In this document: positions 8,114-16,646 of the stretch, piece after piece
Position numbering within the stretch: the first letter of the stretch is position 1
How the letters are laid out: every line of letters begins with the position of its first letter
DNA from: Pinibacter aurantiacus
GTDB taxonomy: Bacteria > Bacteroidota > Bacteroidia > Chitinophagales > Chitinophagaceae
Length of the DNA: 64,000 bases
Assembly: GCF_019130065.1 (NCBI RefSeq)
Contig: NZ_JAHSPG010000001.1
Coordinates: 434,001-498,000, forward strand
Direction of reading: 5' to 3'
Notes under the pieces: model-generated
What the model was told of the DNA's origin: nothing
Database searches by the model: none
The model's input: only the letters and a program-made list of their open reading frames with translations
Position numbers and translations under genes: made by a program

Positions 8114-9316
8114 ATGACAAAAATAAATCATAAGCAAAAAATACTATTCCTGAGCACTTATCCGCCTGCAAAGTGTGGTATAGCAAGCTTTACTCAGGAT
8201 CTTACCAATGCTGTGCAAAAAGAAATTGATGGTGATTATATCATTAATATTTGCGCATTGGATAAGAAGAATGCAAAAGGACTATACAGCGCGCCGGTTA
8301 CCATGATAATGGATGGTCATATATTAAGTTCTGTTGTTGAAACGGCTGGCATTATTAACAACGATACAAGTATTGCACTTGTATGCATTGAACATGAGTT
8401 TGGCTTATATGGCGGCGAAATGGGTGAATTCTTACTTGGCTTCATCGCCTTACTTGAAAAGCCATTTATCATTAGGTTTCATACAGTATTGCCATCGCCT
8501 GATGCAAAGCGGTTAAAGATTGTACAATCCATTGCGTTGCTGACAGATAGAGTGATGGTAATGACCAATCATTCCGCCTGGATATTGAAAGAATATTACG
8601 GAATAGAAGCTGCAAAAATAGCCATCATACCGCATGGCACACACACCAATAGCGTCATCACTTCCCAAAATTTGAAGATCCATTATAACCTTGCCGATAA
8701 AATGGTGCTTACCACTTTCGGATTATTGAGCCCGAATAAAGGTATTGAGAAAGGTATACTGGCTATGAAAGAAATCAGTGTGCGTTTTCCGGAAGCAGTA
8801 TATGTGGTATTAGGACAAACGCATCCTAACCTGCTTGAACAGGAAGGAGAGAAATACCGTAATTTTCTAAAACAATTAATTGATGACAATCACTTACGGC
8901 AAAATGTAATGCTGATCAATGAATATGTGCCTACACAAAAGCTGATGGAGTATTTGGCATTGACAGATATTTATCTTTTTACTTCCAAAGACCCGGATCA
9001 GGCCATGAGCGGCACTTTCCTGTATGCTATGAGCGCAGGTTGTCCTATCATTTCCAACTCATTTGTTTTGGCAAAAGAAATGCTGGATGACGAAACGGGC
9101 ATTATTCTGCAAACAAATGACCCACATGAATTGTCTGAAAACGTGATCAATCTTTTACACAGTGATAAGATCCGAATACAAATGGGCCAGAACGCTTTTA
9201 TGAGAACAAGAGAAACAACCTGGGAAAAAGTAGCGGCCAGGCACAAAGCATTATTTGCCGAAGTGCTTGAAGTGCCTATTCTTTCTACTACTATGTCCGC
9301 TCAGTTCTCTACTTAA
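8114..9316 (+). CDS. Glycosyltransferase family 4 protein
   Basis: A 400-residue GT-B fold glycosyltransferase (GT4). The N-terminal Rossmann domain opens with KILFLSTYPPAKCGIASFT, where PPxxCGIAxFT marks a subset of GT4 enzymes found in mannose-related clusters, and contains the IEHEFGLYGG loop. The C-terminal donor domain has FGLLSPNKGIEKGILAM (about 198-214), GQTHPN, and the phosphate/nucleotide-sugar binding region FTSKDPDQAMSGTFLYAMSAGCPIIS (about 290-315, an EX7E-like position). It is the first gene of a three-gene plus-strand run (20 bases before the next gene). The GH130 neighbour suggests mannose-containing products, but donor and acceptor are unknown. It lies inside the putative island. 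Confidence 0.9.
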   Translation: MTKINHKQKILFLSTYPPAKCGIASFTQDLTNAVQKEIDGDYIINICALDKKNAKGLYSAPVTMIMDGHILSSVVETAGIINNDTSIALVCIEHEFGLYGGEMGEFLLGFIALLEKPFIIRFHTVLPSPDAKRLKIVQSIALLTDRVMVMTNHSAWILKEYYGIEAAKIAIIPHGTHTNSVITSQNLKIHYNLADKMVLTTFGLLSPNKGIEKGILAMKEISVRFPEAVYVVLGQTHPNLLEQEGEKYRNFLKQLIDDNHLRQNVMLINEYVPTQKLMEYLALTDIYLFTSKDPDQAMSGTFLYAMSAGCPIISNSFVLAKEMLDDETGIILQTNDPHELSENVINLLHSDKIRIQMGQNAFMRTRETTWEKVAARHKALFAEVLEVPILSTTMSAQFST

Positions 9317-9336
9317 TTTAATTTAACATTGCTATT

Positions 9337-10422
9337 ATGCACACAGAAGATCATTCTATTTCGTTGTCGCCTGTAATTTTTAAAGATGTAAAATTACCGG
9401 CCTTTAATTTTAACCATATCGATAGCCTGACTGATGATACCGGTATGATACAACATGCAATGTATAACTTGCCCAACAGAAAAGAAGGCTATTGCATTGA
9501 TGACAATTCACGTGCATTGATGTTGGCTGTATTTGCAAGCAAAAATAAAAAGAACGATCTGTCGCCGAGGTTGATTCCTGTATACCTCAGTTTTATCCAC
9601 TACATGCAAACGGATAAGGGACATTTCAAAAATTTCATGAGTTATAATAAGGAAAGTTTTGAGGAGTATGGCTCAGAGGACTCTTTTGGAAGAACCATAA
9701 TGGCACTTGGTTTTCTCGTTCACCAAGCGCCTACCAACTTACTTGCTATGACGGGCCATCAAATATTTGCAAAAGCGTTTCCTAATGTACGTAAACTCAT
9801 TTCCATACGTGGTATTGCCAACTCTATTGTAGGCGTTTGCCAGTTTATAAAATACAATTACCCTGATGATGTGAAACGCGATATGGTAATTGAATTGGCT
9901 GATAAAATGACCGCGGCTTATAGAGCCAATAAAATAGGTGATTGGCATTGGTTCGAGCCTGTGCTTACCTACGACAATGCGTTATTGCCACTTGCTTTAC
10001 TGAATGCCTATGAAGTAACACAGGATGAAAAATATTTTGACGTTGCATTTGAAGCCATGCATTTTCTTGAATCAAAAGTATTTCACAATGAAGTGCTGAG
10101 GCCCATTGGAAATGATGGATGGCTGAAAAGAAATGGCAAACAGGCACAGTTTGACCAACAGGGTATTGATGTGATGGCGATGGTACTTTTTTATCAGCAG
10201 GCATTAAGGTTAACAGGTGAAGATGAATACCTTATAAAAATGTACAAAAGTTATCAATGGTTCCGCGGCGCCAATGACCTTGGGATTGCTTTGTACGACC
10301 CTGCCACAGGCGGTTGTGCTGATGGGCTGCACAGTACAGGTGTCAGTTTGAATCAGGGAGCTGAAAGCACTTTGTCGTACTGGATTTCACACCTTGTAAT
10401 GGCAGAAGCCCTGGCGAGATGA
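9337..10422 (+). CDS. Alpha/alpha-barrel (six-hairpin) glycosidase-like protein in a GT4 operon
   Basis: A 361-residue protein that looks like an (alpha/alpha)6 toroid: repeated helix pairs, with YCIDDNSRALMLAVFAS (about 49-65), GRTIMALGFLVHQ (about 113-125) and DWHWFEPVLTYDNALLPLAL (about 202-221). The last carries conserved acidic and aromatic residues of the kind seen in sugar-binding clefts. There is no signal peptide, so it should be cytoplasmic. Relatives are often fused or adjacent to GT4 domains and are sometimes annotated as glycosyltransferases by association; I would not assign a reaction. It overlaps the following GT4 gene by 4 bases (ATGA), implying translational coupling. Confidence 0.75.
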   Translation: MHTEDHSISLSPVIFKDVKLPAFNFNHIDSLTDDTGMIQHAMYNLPNRKEGYCIDDNSRALMLAVFASKNKKNDLSPRLIPVYLSFIHYMQTDKGHFKNFMSYNKESFEEYGSEDSFGRTIMALGFLVHQAPTNLLAMTGHQIFAKAFPNVRKLISIRGIANSIVGVCQFIKYNYPDDVKRDMVIELADKMTAAYRANKIGDWHWFEPVLTYDNALLPLALLNAYEVTQDEKYFDVAFEAMHFLESKVFHNEVLRPIGNDGWLKRNGKQAQFDQQGIDVMAMVLFYQQALRLTGEDEYLIKMYKSYQWFRGANDLGIALYDPATGGCADGLHSTGVSLNQGAESTLSYWISHLVMAEALAR

Positions 10423-11429
10423 AGATAGCCATACTCTCACCTATAGCATGGCGCACTCCTCCGACAAATTATGGTCCATGGGAACAAGTAGCCTCCAATA
10501 TTGCGGAAGGACTAATAGCAAAGGGAGAAGATGTTACGCTCTTTGCAAGCGGAGATTCTATAACGGCAGGCAAGCTTGCATGGTGCATTGATAAACCTTA
10601 TGCAGAAGATAATGCGGCAGACGTTAAGGTGAATGAATGCCTGCATATCAGTCATCTTTTTGAAAGAGCGGATGAGTTTGATATCATTCATAATCATTAT
10701 GATTTCTTACCACTTACATTTTCCAGGTTAATCAATACACCCATACTCACAACCATTCATGGTTTTTCATCTTCGTTAATTATTCCTGTTTATAAAAAGT
10801 ATAATGCTTATGGACATTATGTTTCCATAAGCAATGCCAACAGACATGCCTCGCTACATTATACGGCAACTGTGTATAATGGCATAGACACAAAAGCATT
10901 TTCATTTTGTGAAAGGCCAAAAGATTACCTGCTTTTTTTCGGCCGCATACACCCGCACAAGGGCACACGCGAAGCCATTGAAATAGCAAGGCTTAGTGGC
11001 CATCAAATCATCATTGCAGGACTTATTCAGGATGCAGATTATTTTAACACCTACATACAACCATTGATTGATAATGATACTATTGTCTATGCAGGCAACT
11101 GCGGACCTGCACAAAGAGATGAATTATTGGGAAACGCCAAAGCATTGCTGCATCCCATCTCTTTCGATGAACCATTTGGCCTGAGTGTAGTGGAAGCAAT
11201 GTGTTGCGGCACGCCAGTCATAGCTTTTAACAGAGGCGCTATGCCTGAATTAATATTACATGCAGAGACCGGCTTTCTTGTTGATACTATCGAAGAAGCT
11301 GCAAAATCTGTTGACCGTCTTCCATCTATCAATAGAAGCAATTGCAGAAAATGGGTCGCCGATAAATTTTCAATGCAAAGAATGACGGATGATTATATAA
11401 AAGTGTACAATCAAATACTGAACCGTTAA
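10419..11429 (+). CDS. Glycosyltransferase family 4 protein
   Basis: A 336-residue GT4 enzyme. The N-terminus MKIAILSPIAWRTPPTNYGP then WEQVASNIAEGL is characteristic of a group of bacterial GT4 proteins. The acceptor domain includes FDIIHNHYDFLPLTFSRL. The donor domain has LLFFGRIHPHKGTREAIEIA (about 167-186) and the EX7E motif region ISFDEPFGLSVVEAMCCGTPVIAF (about 246-269), with both glutamates present. It shares a 4-base overlap with the upstream barrel gene and ends only 2 bases before the convergent GH130 stop. The gene set resembles mannoside synthesis/turnover clusters of Bacteroidota; the actual product is unknown. Confidence 0.92.
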   Translation: MKIAILSPIAWRTPPTNYGPWEQVASNIAEGLIAKGEDVTLFASGDSITAGKLAWCIDKPYAEDNAADVKVNECLHISHLFERADEFDIIHNHYDFLPLTFSRLINTPILTTIHGFSSSLIIPVYKKYNAYGHYVSISNANRHASLHYTATVYNGIDTKAFSFCERPKDYLLFFGRIHPHKGTREAIEIARLSGHQIIIAGLIQDADYFNTYIQPLIDNDTIVYAGNCGPAQRDELLGNAKALLHPISFDEPFGLSVVEAMCCGTPVIAFNRGAMPELILHAETGFLVDTIEEAAKSVDRLPSINRSNCRKWVADKFSMQRMTDDYIKVYNQILNR

Positions 11430-11431
11430 AC

Positions 11432-12904
11432 TTATACTTTTGAGTTTTTTAGTTCAGCCAGTAAATCTGCAAGATTAACCGTAGCATAAGTAGACGCATG
11501 ATCCGACATGGCATATGGAATGATCAGCTGGCCATTGTGAATCATGGAGCCGCATGAATACAATACATTGGGTACATAACCTTCCCTTTCTTTTTCATTA
11601 GGCATGAGCAATGGTGTAGATAGCCTGCCAATTTCTTTTGCAGGATTTTCCAGATCGAGTAAGGAAACGCCCAGTACATACTCACGTACCGCGCCTACGC
11701 CATGTGTGATAACCAGCCAGCCATCAGGTGTTTCAATAGGAGAACCGCAGTTGCCCATCTGTACAAACTCCCATGAAAACCTGGGTGTTTGTAATAATTT
11801 TGCTTCTCTCCATACATTGATGTTTTCTGAGAAGGCTATATAATTGTTCACGCCATCGACTCTGCAAAGCATTGCGAATTTATTATTGATTTTTCTTGGA
11901 AACAACGCCATGCCTTTGTTCTGCGCCACTTCACCATGAATAGGCAATACCCTGAACTGGTAAAAATCTTTGGTGAGTAATAACTTCGGCAATATGGTAA
12001 CGCCGTCATAAGCAGTATAAGTGGCATAGTAAGTTACTTCACCATCATCATCAATAAAGCGCACAAAGCGTGCATCCTCAATTCCTTTCTTCTCTGTATC
12101 TGCTATGGGAAAAATGACTCTTTCAGATATAGCCGTATCCAGAGAAAAATTTATTTCATAATGCGAAGATGCCAGCCACATCACTTCATTGAGTAGTAAA
12201 AGACTTTGCGAATCATCCTGTACCTGCAAGGTAGTTTCAAGTACATATCTTTTCAATTCTTCGTAAGTAAATGTATCCGTAAGCTTCGCCATCATCAACG
12301 AATAGGCGGCGCTGTTGCAATCCTGCATCTCCTGTATCTTGCGGCTGAATGATTCTTTGTGATAAATATGGTTCTTTACATGTTCGGGCGATTCCAGCAT
12401 TTTACCTGATACATCAATCACGATATCATTATTAGCATCAATAATACCGGAGCGAAAAACAACGGAAGATACGTGTCCCTCCCCGGTTGCGCGAAAACTA
12501 ATGATCACTCTTTTCTCACCTGCTGCAAGCTCAGACTGGTCAGGATCTTCCATCATGGATGGATTAAAAAATGCGGCAGCTTCGTTGGAATACTCCATAG
12601 TAAAATAAGCGCCTATCAATACCTTTTGTGGGGTAGTAAGCGTATGTAGATCAATGCCGAGTTTTAAAAATAAATAAAGTATCTGATGAAAATGTTTTTC
12701 AAATATCCTTGAGATGCTTCGGTGTCTTTTAGAAAAATCTCTTAAGATATGTGTTAGCGTTTCATGCTGCGCATTGTCACTCAGTGCCAGCACCCGTGTG
12801 ATCAGTTCCATGCTACGCTCTTCGGTAGTAAATAAAAAACGGGCAATGACCCGGCTTGCATCCGGCTCAAATAAAATGTTCTTACGAATAACGTTGACTG
12901 ACAT
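11432..12904 (-). CDS. GH130 family protein (beta-1,2-mannosidase or mannosyl phosphorylase)
   Basis: A 490-residue protein with a five-bladed beta-propeller of glycoside hydrolase family 130, preceded by a helical N-terminal extension of about 170 residues. Seen: GIEDARFVRFIDDDGEVTYY (about 278-297; the Asp in this EDAR segment is the usual catalytic position), KGMALFPRKINNKFAMLCRVD and FVQMGNCGSPIETPDGWLVI followed by THGVG. GH130 members either phosphorolyse beta-1,4-mannosides or hydrolyse beta-1,2-mannosides; the long N-terminal extension occurs in some subfamilies, and I cannot assign which activity. There is no signal peptide, so it acts inside the cell, perhaps recycling what the facing glycosyltransferases make. 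It is transcribed toward that operon with only 2 bases between the stops. Confidence 0.85.
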   Translation of the reverse strand: MSVNVIRKNILFEPDASRVIARFLFTTEERSMELITRVLALSDNAQHETLTHILRDFSKRHRSISRIFEKHFHQILYLFLKLGIDLHTLTTPQKVLIGAYFTMEYSNEAAAFFNPSMMEDPDQSELAAGEKRVIISFRATGEGHVSSVVFRSGIIDANNDIVIDVSGKMLESPEHVKNHIYHKESFSRKIQEMQDCNSAAYSLMMAKLTDTFTYEELKRYVLETTLQVQDDSQSLLLLNEVMWLASSHYEINFSLDTAISERVIFPIADTEKKGIEDARFVRFIDDDGEVTYYATYTAYDGVTILPKLLLTKDFYQFRVLPIHGEVAQNKGMALFPRKINNKFAMLCRVDGVNNYIAFSENINVWREAKLLQTPRFSWEFVQMGNCGSPIETPDGWLVITHGVGAVREYVLGVSLLDLENPAKEIGRLSTPLLMPNEKEREGYVPNVLYSCGSMIHNGQLIIPYAMSDHASTYATVNLADLLAELKNSKV

Positions 12905-13525
12905 AGGGATCTTGTTAATTATCTAGAGAATTGCAGGCTTAAGATGTGAATACCTCAACAATGTAACTTTTATTGTTGGTATTTGCGGATAAGGCTGAGT
13001 TAAGATGGTTAACAATAGGAGGCGGCATCGACGCATTCCCGTTTTTTTTGCAAGTTGCAAAAGCGATCACTAAGTCTATTGCAGGTAATATTTTTTTCAC
13101 AACTCTTTGCATGCAAGACGGTAAATTTAAAAGCAAACTTGTTGATCATTACACTTTGACATGCGAGCAACGCAAACCGCATTATTAAAAAATGCACTGG
13201 TTACAATCAATAATACTTTGAGCGATAAATTTTAACTATGTTGTTGAAAGTAGTGCATGGCAGAGGTCCTGTGTAGACATAAGTTTTAGATCTAACAGTG
13301 TGGTTAAAGTTAATCCTGCTTATGTCGAACTTATAGCGTACCTTACTCTAGATTTCCACAGGATATGATTTAAGATTCAAATAACAGGGTTATTAGCTCT
13401 GTCTCTTTCTCTATTCTCCGTAAATTTTAAGCAATCAATTCTTTAGGCCCTGCAGGCAAAATTGAAATCTTAAGGGACAGACCGCGACTTTAATTTATTT
13501 AACAGCATTCCTTCAATTTTCTTTT
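12905..13525. other. Non-coding gap with a possible long hairpin
   Basis: No gene supported. Two nested inverted segments, TCCTGTG/CACAGGA (13267-13273 with 13357-13363) and GACATAAG/CTTATGTC (13276-13283 with 13319-13326), could form a 97-base folded structure. Nothing else is evident apart from the upstream region of the GH130 gene. Confidence 0.35.
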
Positions 13526-13960
13526 ATGACAAAAAAATTATTATTAACCTTCATTGGTTTATTATTTATCTGTGTATCTATATCTGCTCAAAAGGCAAAC
13601 ACAGACTCGCTTTCCTTAGTTTCTAAAATCAGCGAGGATCAACTGAAATTGGGTAAACTTCAAAATCAGGTTGAGCAGAAAACACAAAACAAACAAGATG
13701 CTTCACAACAAGCACAAAAATCCGCCGATGCTAATTCCACCGCAGCAGGTAAACTAAGCGATCATCCAGAAGATAAAAAGTTGGCGCGATCAGCAGATAA
13801 CAAAGCAGGCAGTGCCAAGTCTGATTCAAAAAACGCAAGAAAAGAATCAAGCTCATTGGATAAACTAAACGTGGACATCCAGGATCTAAAAAATAAGATT
13901 GCCGCTAATCAAGTCAAATTAGATAAGTATGTGAAACCGGAAGTGCGAATTGAGCCATGA
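13526..13960 (+). CDS. Exported coiled-coil protein of unknown function
   Basis: A 144-residue protein with a signal peptide (MTKKLLLTFIGLLFICVSISAQ). The mature part is Lys/Ser/Gln/Ala-rich and helical: a heptad-like region LVSKISEDQLKLGKLQNQVEQ (about 31-51), a low-complexity middle (SADANSTAAGK, SADNKAGSAKSD), and a second heptad region LDKLNVDIQDLKNKIAANQV (about 112-131). I know no named family. It is the last gene before the degraded attachment-like repeat and has no obvious operon partner. Confidence 0.65.
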   Translation: MTKKLLLTFIGLLFICVSISAQKANTDSLSLVSKISEDQLKLGKLQNQVEQKTQNKQDASQQAQKSADANSTAAGKLSDHPEDKKLARSADNKAGSAKSDSKNARKESSSLDKLNVDIQDLKNKIAANQVKLDKYVKPEVRIEP

Positions 13961-14077
13961 GTACTGCGATAATTGCATCCTCACCAACACCATTAAAGCT
14001 TACATAAATTTACCAATGGAAGGTGCAAAACCAAGAACAACGAGAGGTATTTCAGTTAAGTTCTTACTAAGATGGTA

Positions 14078-14260
14078 TGACACACGGAGACTCAAATATT
14101 GTCTTGTCGAATTAGTTTCGCTTTCTTTCGAATTCGAACATTAATCACATGAATGACACACGCCGTGTGTCAAACTATAAAAACGAGTAGTATTTTTAAA
14201 TGAATATTTTTACATTTGTAGTGATAGTGGATTAGAGTACGACGCTTTTTTGACACACGA
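14078..14260. repeat. Cluster of TGACACACG sites, one pair as a perfect palindrome
   Basis: TGACACACG occurs at 14078-14086, 14154-14162 and 14251-14259, and in reverse at 14164-14172, which makes a perfect 9+1+9 palindrome at 14154-14172. Related TGACACAT sites follow at 14406 and 14613. Repeats of this density next to a degraded tRNA end suit recombinase arm sites or a regulator's operators. No gene is present between 13961 and the T9SS gene that I would support. Confidence 0.5.
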
Positions 14261-14288
14261 TCTTTACAACTTAATGATATTCAAGCAT

Positions 14289-14313
14289 GGTTCTGTGCAA
14301 GTCCTGAGCACTT
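14289..14313. other. Degraded copy of the tRNA-Leu 3' end (possible attachment-site remnant)
   Basis: The segment matches the tRNA-Leu 3' end and first bases beyond it (7277-7301). The last 15 bases, AAGTCCTGAGCACTT versus CAGTCCTGGGCACTT, differ at two positions, and GGTTC is kept further upstream. As at the tRNA, a terminator hairpin follows directly. This is what the distal attachment site of an old tRNA-integrated element would look like; chance similarity is not excluded. Confidence 0.45.
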
Positions 14314-14316
14314 TAT

Positions 14317-14353
14317 AAAACGCTGACAATCAATAGATTGTCAGCGTTTTTGT
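14317..14353 (+). terminator. Rho-independent terminator
   Basis: AAAACGCTGACAATC pairs with GATTGTCAGCGTTTT around a short AATA loop, followed by a T-rich tail. It lies three bases after the degraded tRNA-like segment, just as 7302-7345 follows the tRNA. Confidence 0.85.
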
Positions 14354-14701
14354 TTTTGCAGTTATTCACTTATCAATCAGTTAAAGGACATCTAGCTGGC
14401 ACGCCTGACACATTCTTTCACTTCAATCATTAGCCGAAATTTAGATGTTTGAAAATATAAAAAAGTGCTCTTCATCATCGTACTCAATCATTAGACATTT
14501 CTGATCACATCGATAGGAAACAGTTCAGCTAAAACTATTTAGAACTTGACACTAAAATTCCAAACCATCGAACTCGAAATTAAAAATCATACGAAAACAA
14601 AAATATGTCAGGTGACACATCTTTAATGTAAAAAATATGCTATATTATTTAATTGACTATGATTCTCATTTCAGTTGAAATGCTATAACTAATATGATTT
14701 C

Positions 14702-14732
14702 TCAATTGCGTCCACACTGTGGACGCAATTGA
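14702..14732. promoter_or_regulatory. Perfect 31-base palindrome
   Basis: Fifteen bases (TCAATTGCGTCCACA) are followed by a single C and their exact reverse complement. No T-run follows on either strand, so it is not a standard terminator; an operator for a dimeric regulator or a cruciform site is possible. It lies about 190 bases past the stop of the minus-strand T9SS gene. Confidence 0.55.
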
Positions 14733-14925
14733 ACGCGTTATTGCCTTCTTATTTTACTTTGAACTGGATTCAATTGAGTACAGCTTCCTTTCTCCAATTT
14801 GGCTTTGACATTCTCCACGCGCTTCCTGATTGCTTCAACTTTTTTTGATCTTAGTTTCAATCTCTGATTTTTTTTGTGGTGAATAATTCTATTGTCCTTT
14901 ATGACGCGTAGCACTTCGAAAGAAA

Positions 14926-15981
14926 TCAATATTGAGTAAATGTTACAAGACTTGAGTAAGCAACTTGATGCTCATTAATAAACTGCACTACGTAATGACC
15001 CGGTGATAGACCACTGCCATTAAATGTCACTTGCAATTGATCTTTTTGGATTGGAACCTGTTTAAGAATTCTCCCTTGCATATCAACCAGACGTAACTGG
15101 CCGGACAAAACCGAGCCGGAAAACCGAACCCTAACCTGGCTGTCACTCACTGTTGTGATCATTTTATTTGATTGCTTAACATTAATTGTTTGCACAGTTG
15201 AAAAGCTATAGTTAGCATCGATATCAATGCACTTCAGGCGATAATAATTATTTCCTTCCAATGGCAAGTTGTCTTCGAATGAATAGTGAGTGGTCGTAGT
15301 GGGTATATTTTTTGATTTTAAAGTTCCTACAGTAATATAGTCTCTACCGTTTCCACTTCTTTCTATATTAAATCGATCCGTTTGAACTTCATTACTGGTT
15401 ACCCAAAGAAGTTGCACACTGTTTTTATTTTCCTTTACAGTAAATGAAAGCAGATCAAGTGGCAGCTGAGACGTGCACAAATTGACACAATTATCGGTAA
15501 CTGTTACCAAAGGCCCCCAATTTGTATTGAATGGGTTGGTGTAAAATGCAGAAGGTGTTTTGCACACTGCCAACTTTTTTGGAATTGACCCATTGCTTAC
15601 TACAATTGGCGCATAAAAATTACTGGCACCTGCAGCTAAATTCAATTGCCCGTAGTCAGCTATGATATTAAGATTTTGATACGGCGAAAAATCAGTATTG
15701 ATAATAAGTTTTCCTCCGGGATTGATGACAATTTTGTTATCGGTTCCAAATCCATCGATTGAACCAAGATTGAGGGTATTGCAAATAAAAACAACGTTGC
15801 CATTGCCATTCAAAGTTATTGTCGGAATACTATCGGTTGTGGAAATACAAACTGTATCATTGTTCGTGCTTACTGTAAAACTTGAGCTGGGCGATATGCA
15901 TCCTGAACATGGACGTGCTGCAGGTAACTCAATCTTTCCCCAAGAGATCAGGTAAGCACCCCGATTGTGAGTGCGCTCCAT
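14926..15981 (-). CDS. T9SS type A sorting domain protein, N-terminus doubtful
   Basis: A 351-residue protein. Residues about 30-170 look like a small beta-rich domain (TTDSIPTITLNGNGNVVFIC, NPGGKLIINTDF). Residues about 180-265 are the fibronectin-like module often seen before T9SS tails (LDLLSFTVKENKNSVQLLWV, then FNIERSGNGRDY). The end is a type A sorting domain (about 280-351: VRFSGSVLSGQLRLVDMQGR, SPGHYVVQF). Such proteins need a Sec signal, but this frame starts MERTHNRGAYLISWGK with none. Upstream, another frame encodes MTRLYRSIFDFFS and stops beside a run of eight T, so a one-base slip in the homopolymer may have broken the real N-terminus. Cargo function unknown. Confidence 0.65.
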   Translation of the reverse strand: MERTHNRGAYLISWGKIELPAARPCSGCISPSSSFTVSTNNDTVCISTTDSIPTITLNGNGNVVFICNTLNLGSIDGFGTDNKIVINPGGKLIINTDFSPYQNLNIIADYGQLNLAAGASNFYAPIVVSNGSIPKKLAVCKTPSAFYTNPFNTNWGPLVTVTDNCVNLCTSQLPLDLLSFTVKENKNSVQLLWVTSNEVQTDRFNIERSGNGRDYITVGTLKSKNIPTTTTHYSFEDNLPLEGNNYYRLKCIDIDANYSFSTVQTINVKQSNKMITTVSDSQVRVRFSGSVLSGQLRLVDMQGRILKQVPIQKDQLQVTFNGSGLSPGHYVVQFINEHQVAYSSLVTFTQY

Positions 15982-16646
15982 AGTTAAGAAAAAAAATCAA
16001 AAATAGAGCGATATAATCTTGTCATGATCATTATAACAGGCTATTACATTGCACTTTAGAAGATACAACCTGTACGATCTAAAAGACAATCACATGCACT
16101 CTTTATAACAAACAACGGGTATTGTGATTTGTTTAGGGAATTATATCCTATCAATTATTTGTATAAAGTTACCTGGTTGTTATATCTGCTCATCTACAGC
16201 AATTTGATCTACCTTTTTTATCAATAAACAGTTCTAACATCTTCCGTTTCTGTAGTTTATTAACACAAAGCACAATTCTGTAGCACCGATCTTACAACTT
16301 CAAAATAATAATTGATATCACACCAGGTCAATATTCAATGTTCCTCCCGATGCTAAGAGTCAGTCATTATCCGAACAAAAGAAAATTTCAATGTGTTACA
16401 CAAGATTGCGAACAGAGTTAACCCATCCATTAGTAGCATTTGGCCCTATAAATACAGGTTCATTTTTATAGCCTGGTGTAAAGTTATTTTACGCAGCTTC
16501 TTCATAAGGTGCCAGGTTAGCAAGGCCACGACTTCTCTGTCGTTGAGTCTGTGAAAACGAAATTTCCTGTATCAATTGAATACGAAAAGAATGCCTCCAT
16601 TTTCGGGAGGCATCAAGGATTTTCTTATCAGTAAGTGCAATAGATT
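15982..16646. other. Non-coding divergent region between two T9SS genes
   Basis: No gene supported. A compact hairpin at 16591-16613 (ATGCCTCC / GGAGGCAT) followed by a T-containing stretch lies 34 bases before the next start and could be a leader attenuator or a terminator. Confidence 0.45.

Noticed and set aside
13950-14144. 64-residue frame after the coiled-coil protein
   Set aside because: No domain, overlaps the previous stop, and lies in the TGACACACG repeat region. No support.
14738-14929. 63-residue minus-strand frame after the T9SS gene
   Set aside because: It needs a TTG start, is Lys/Arg-rich with no domain, and merely overlaps the T9SS stop by 4 bases. Not supported as a gene.
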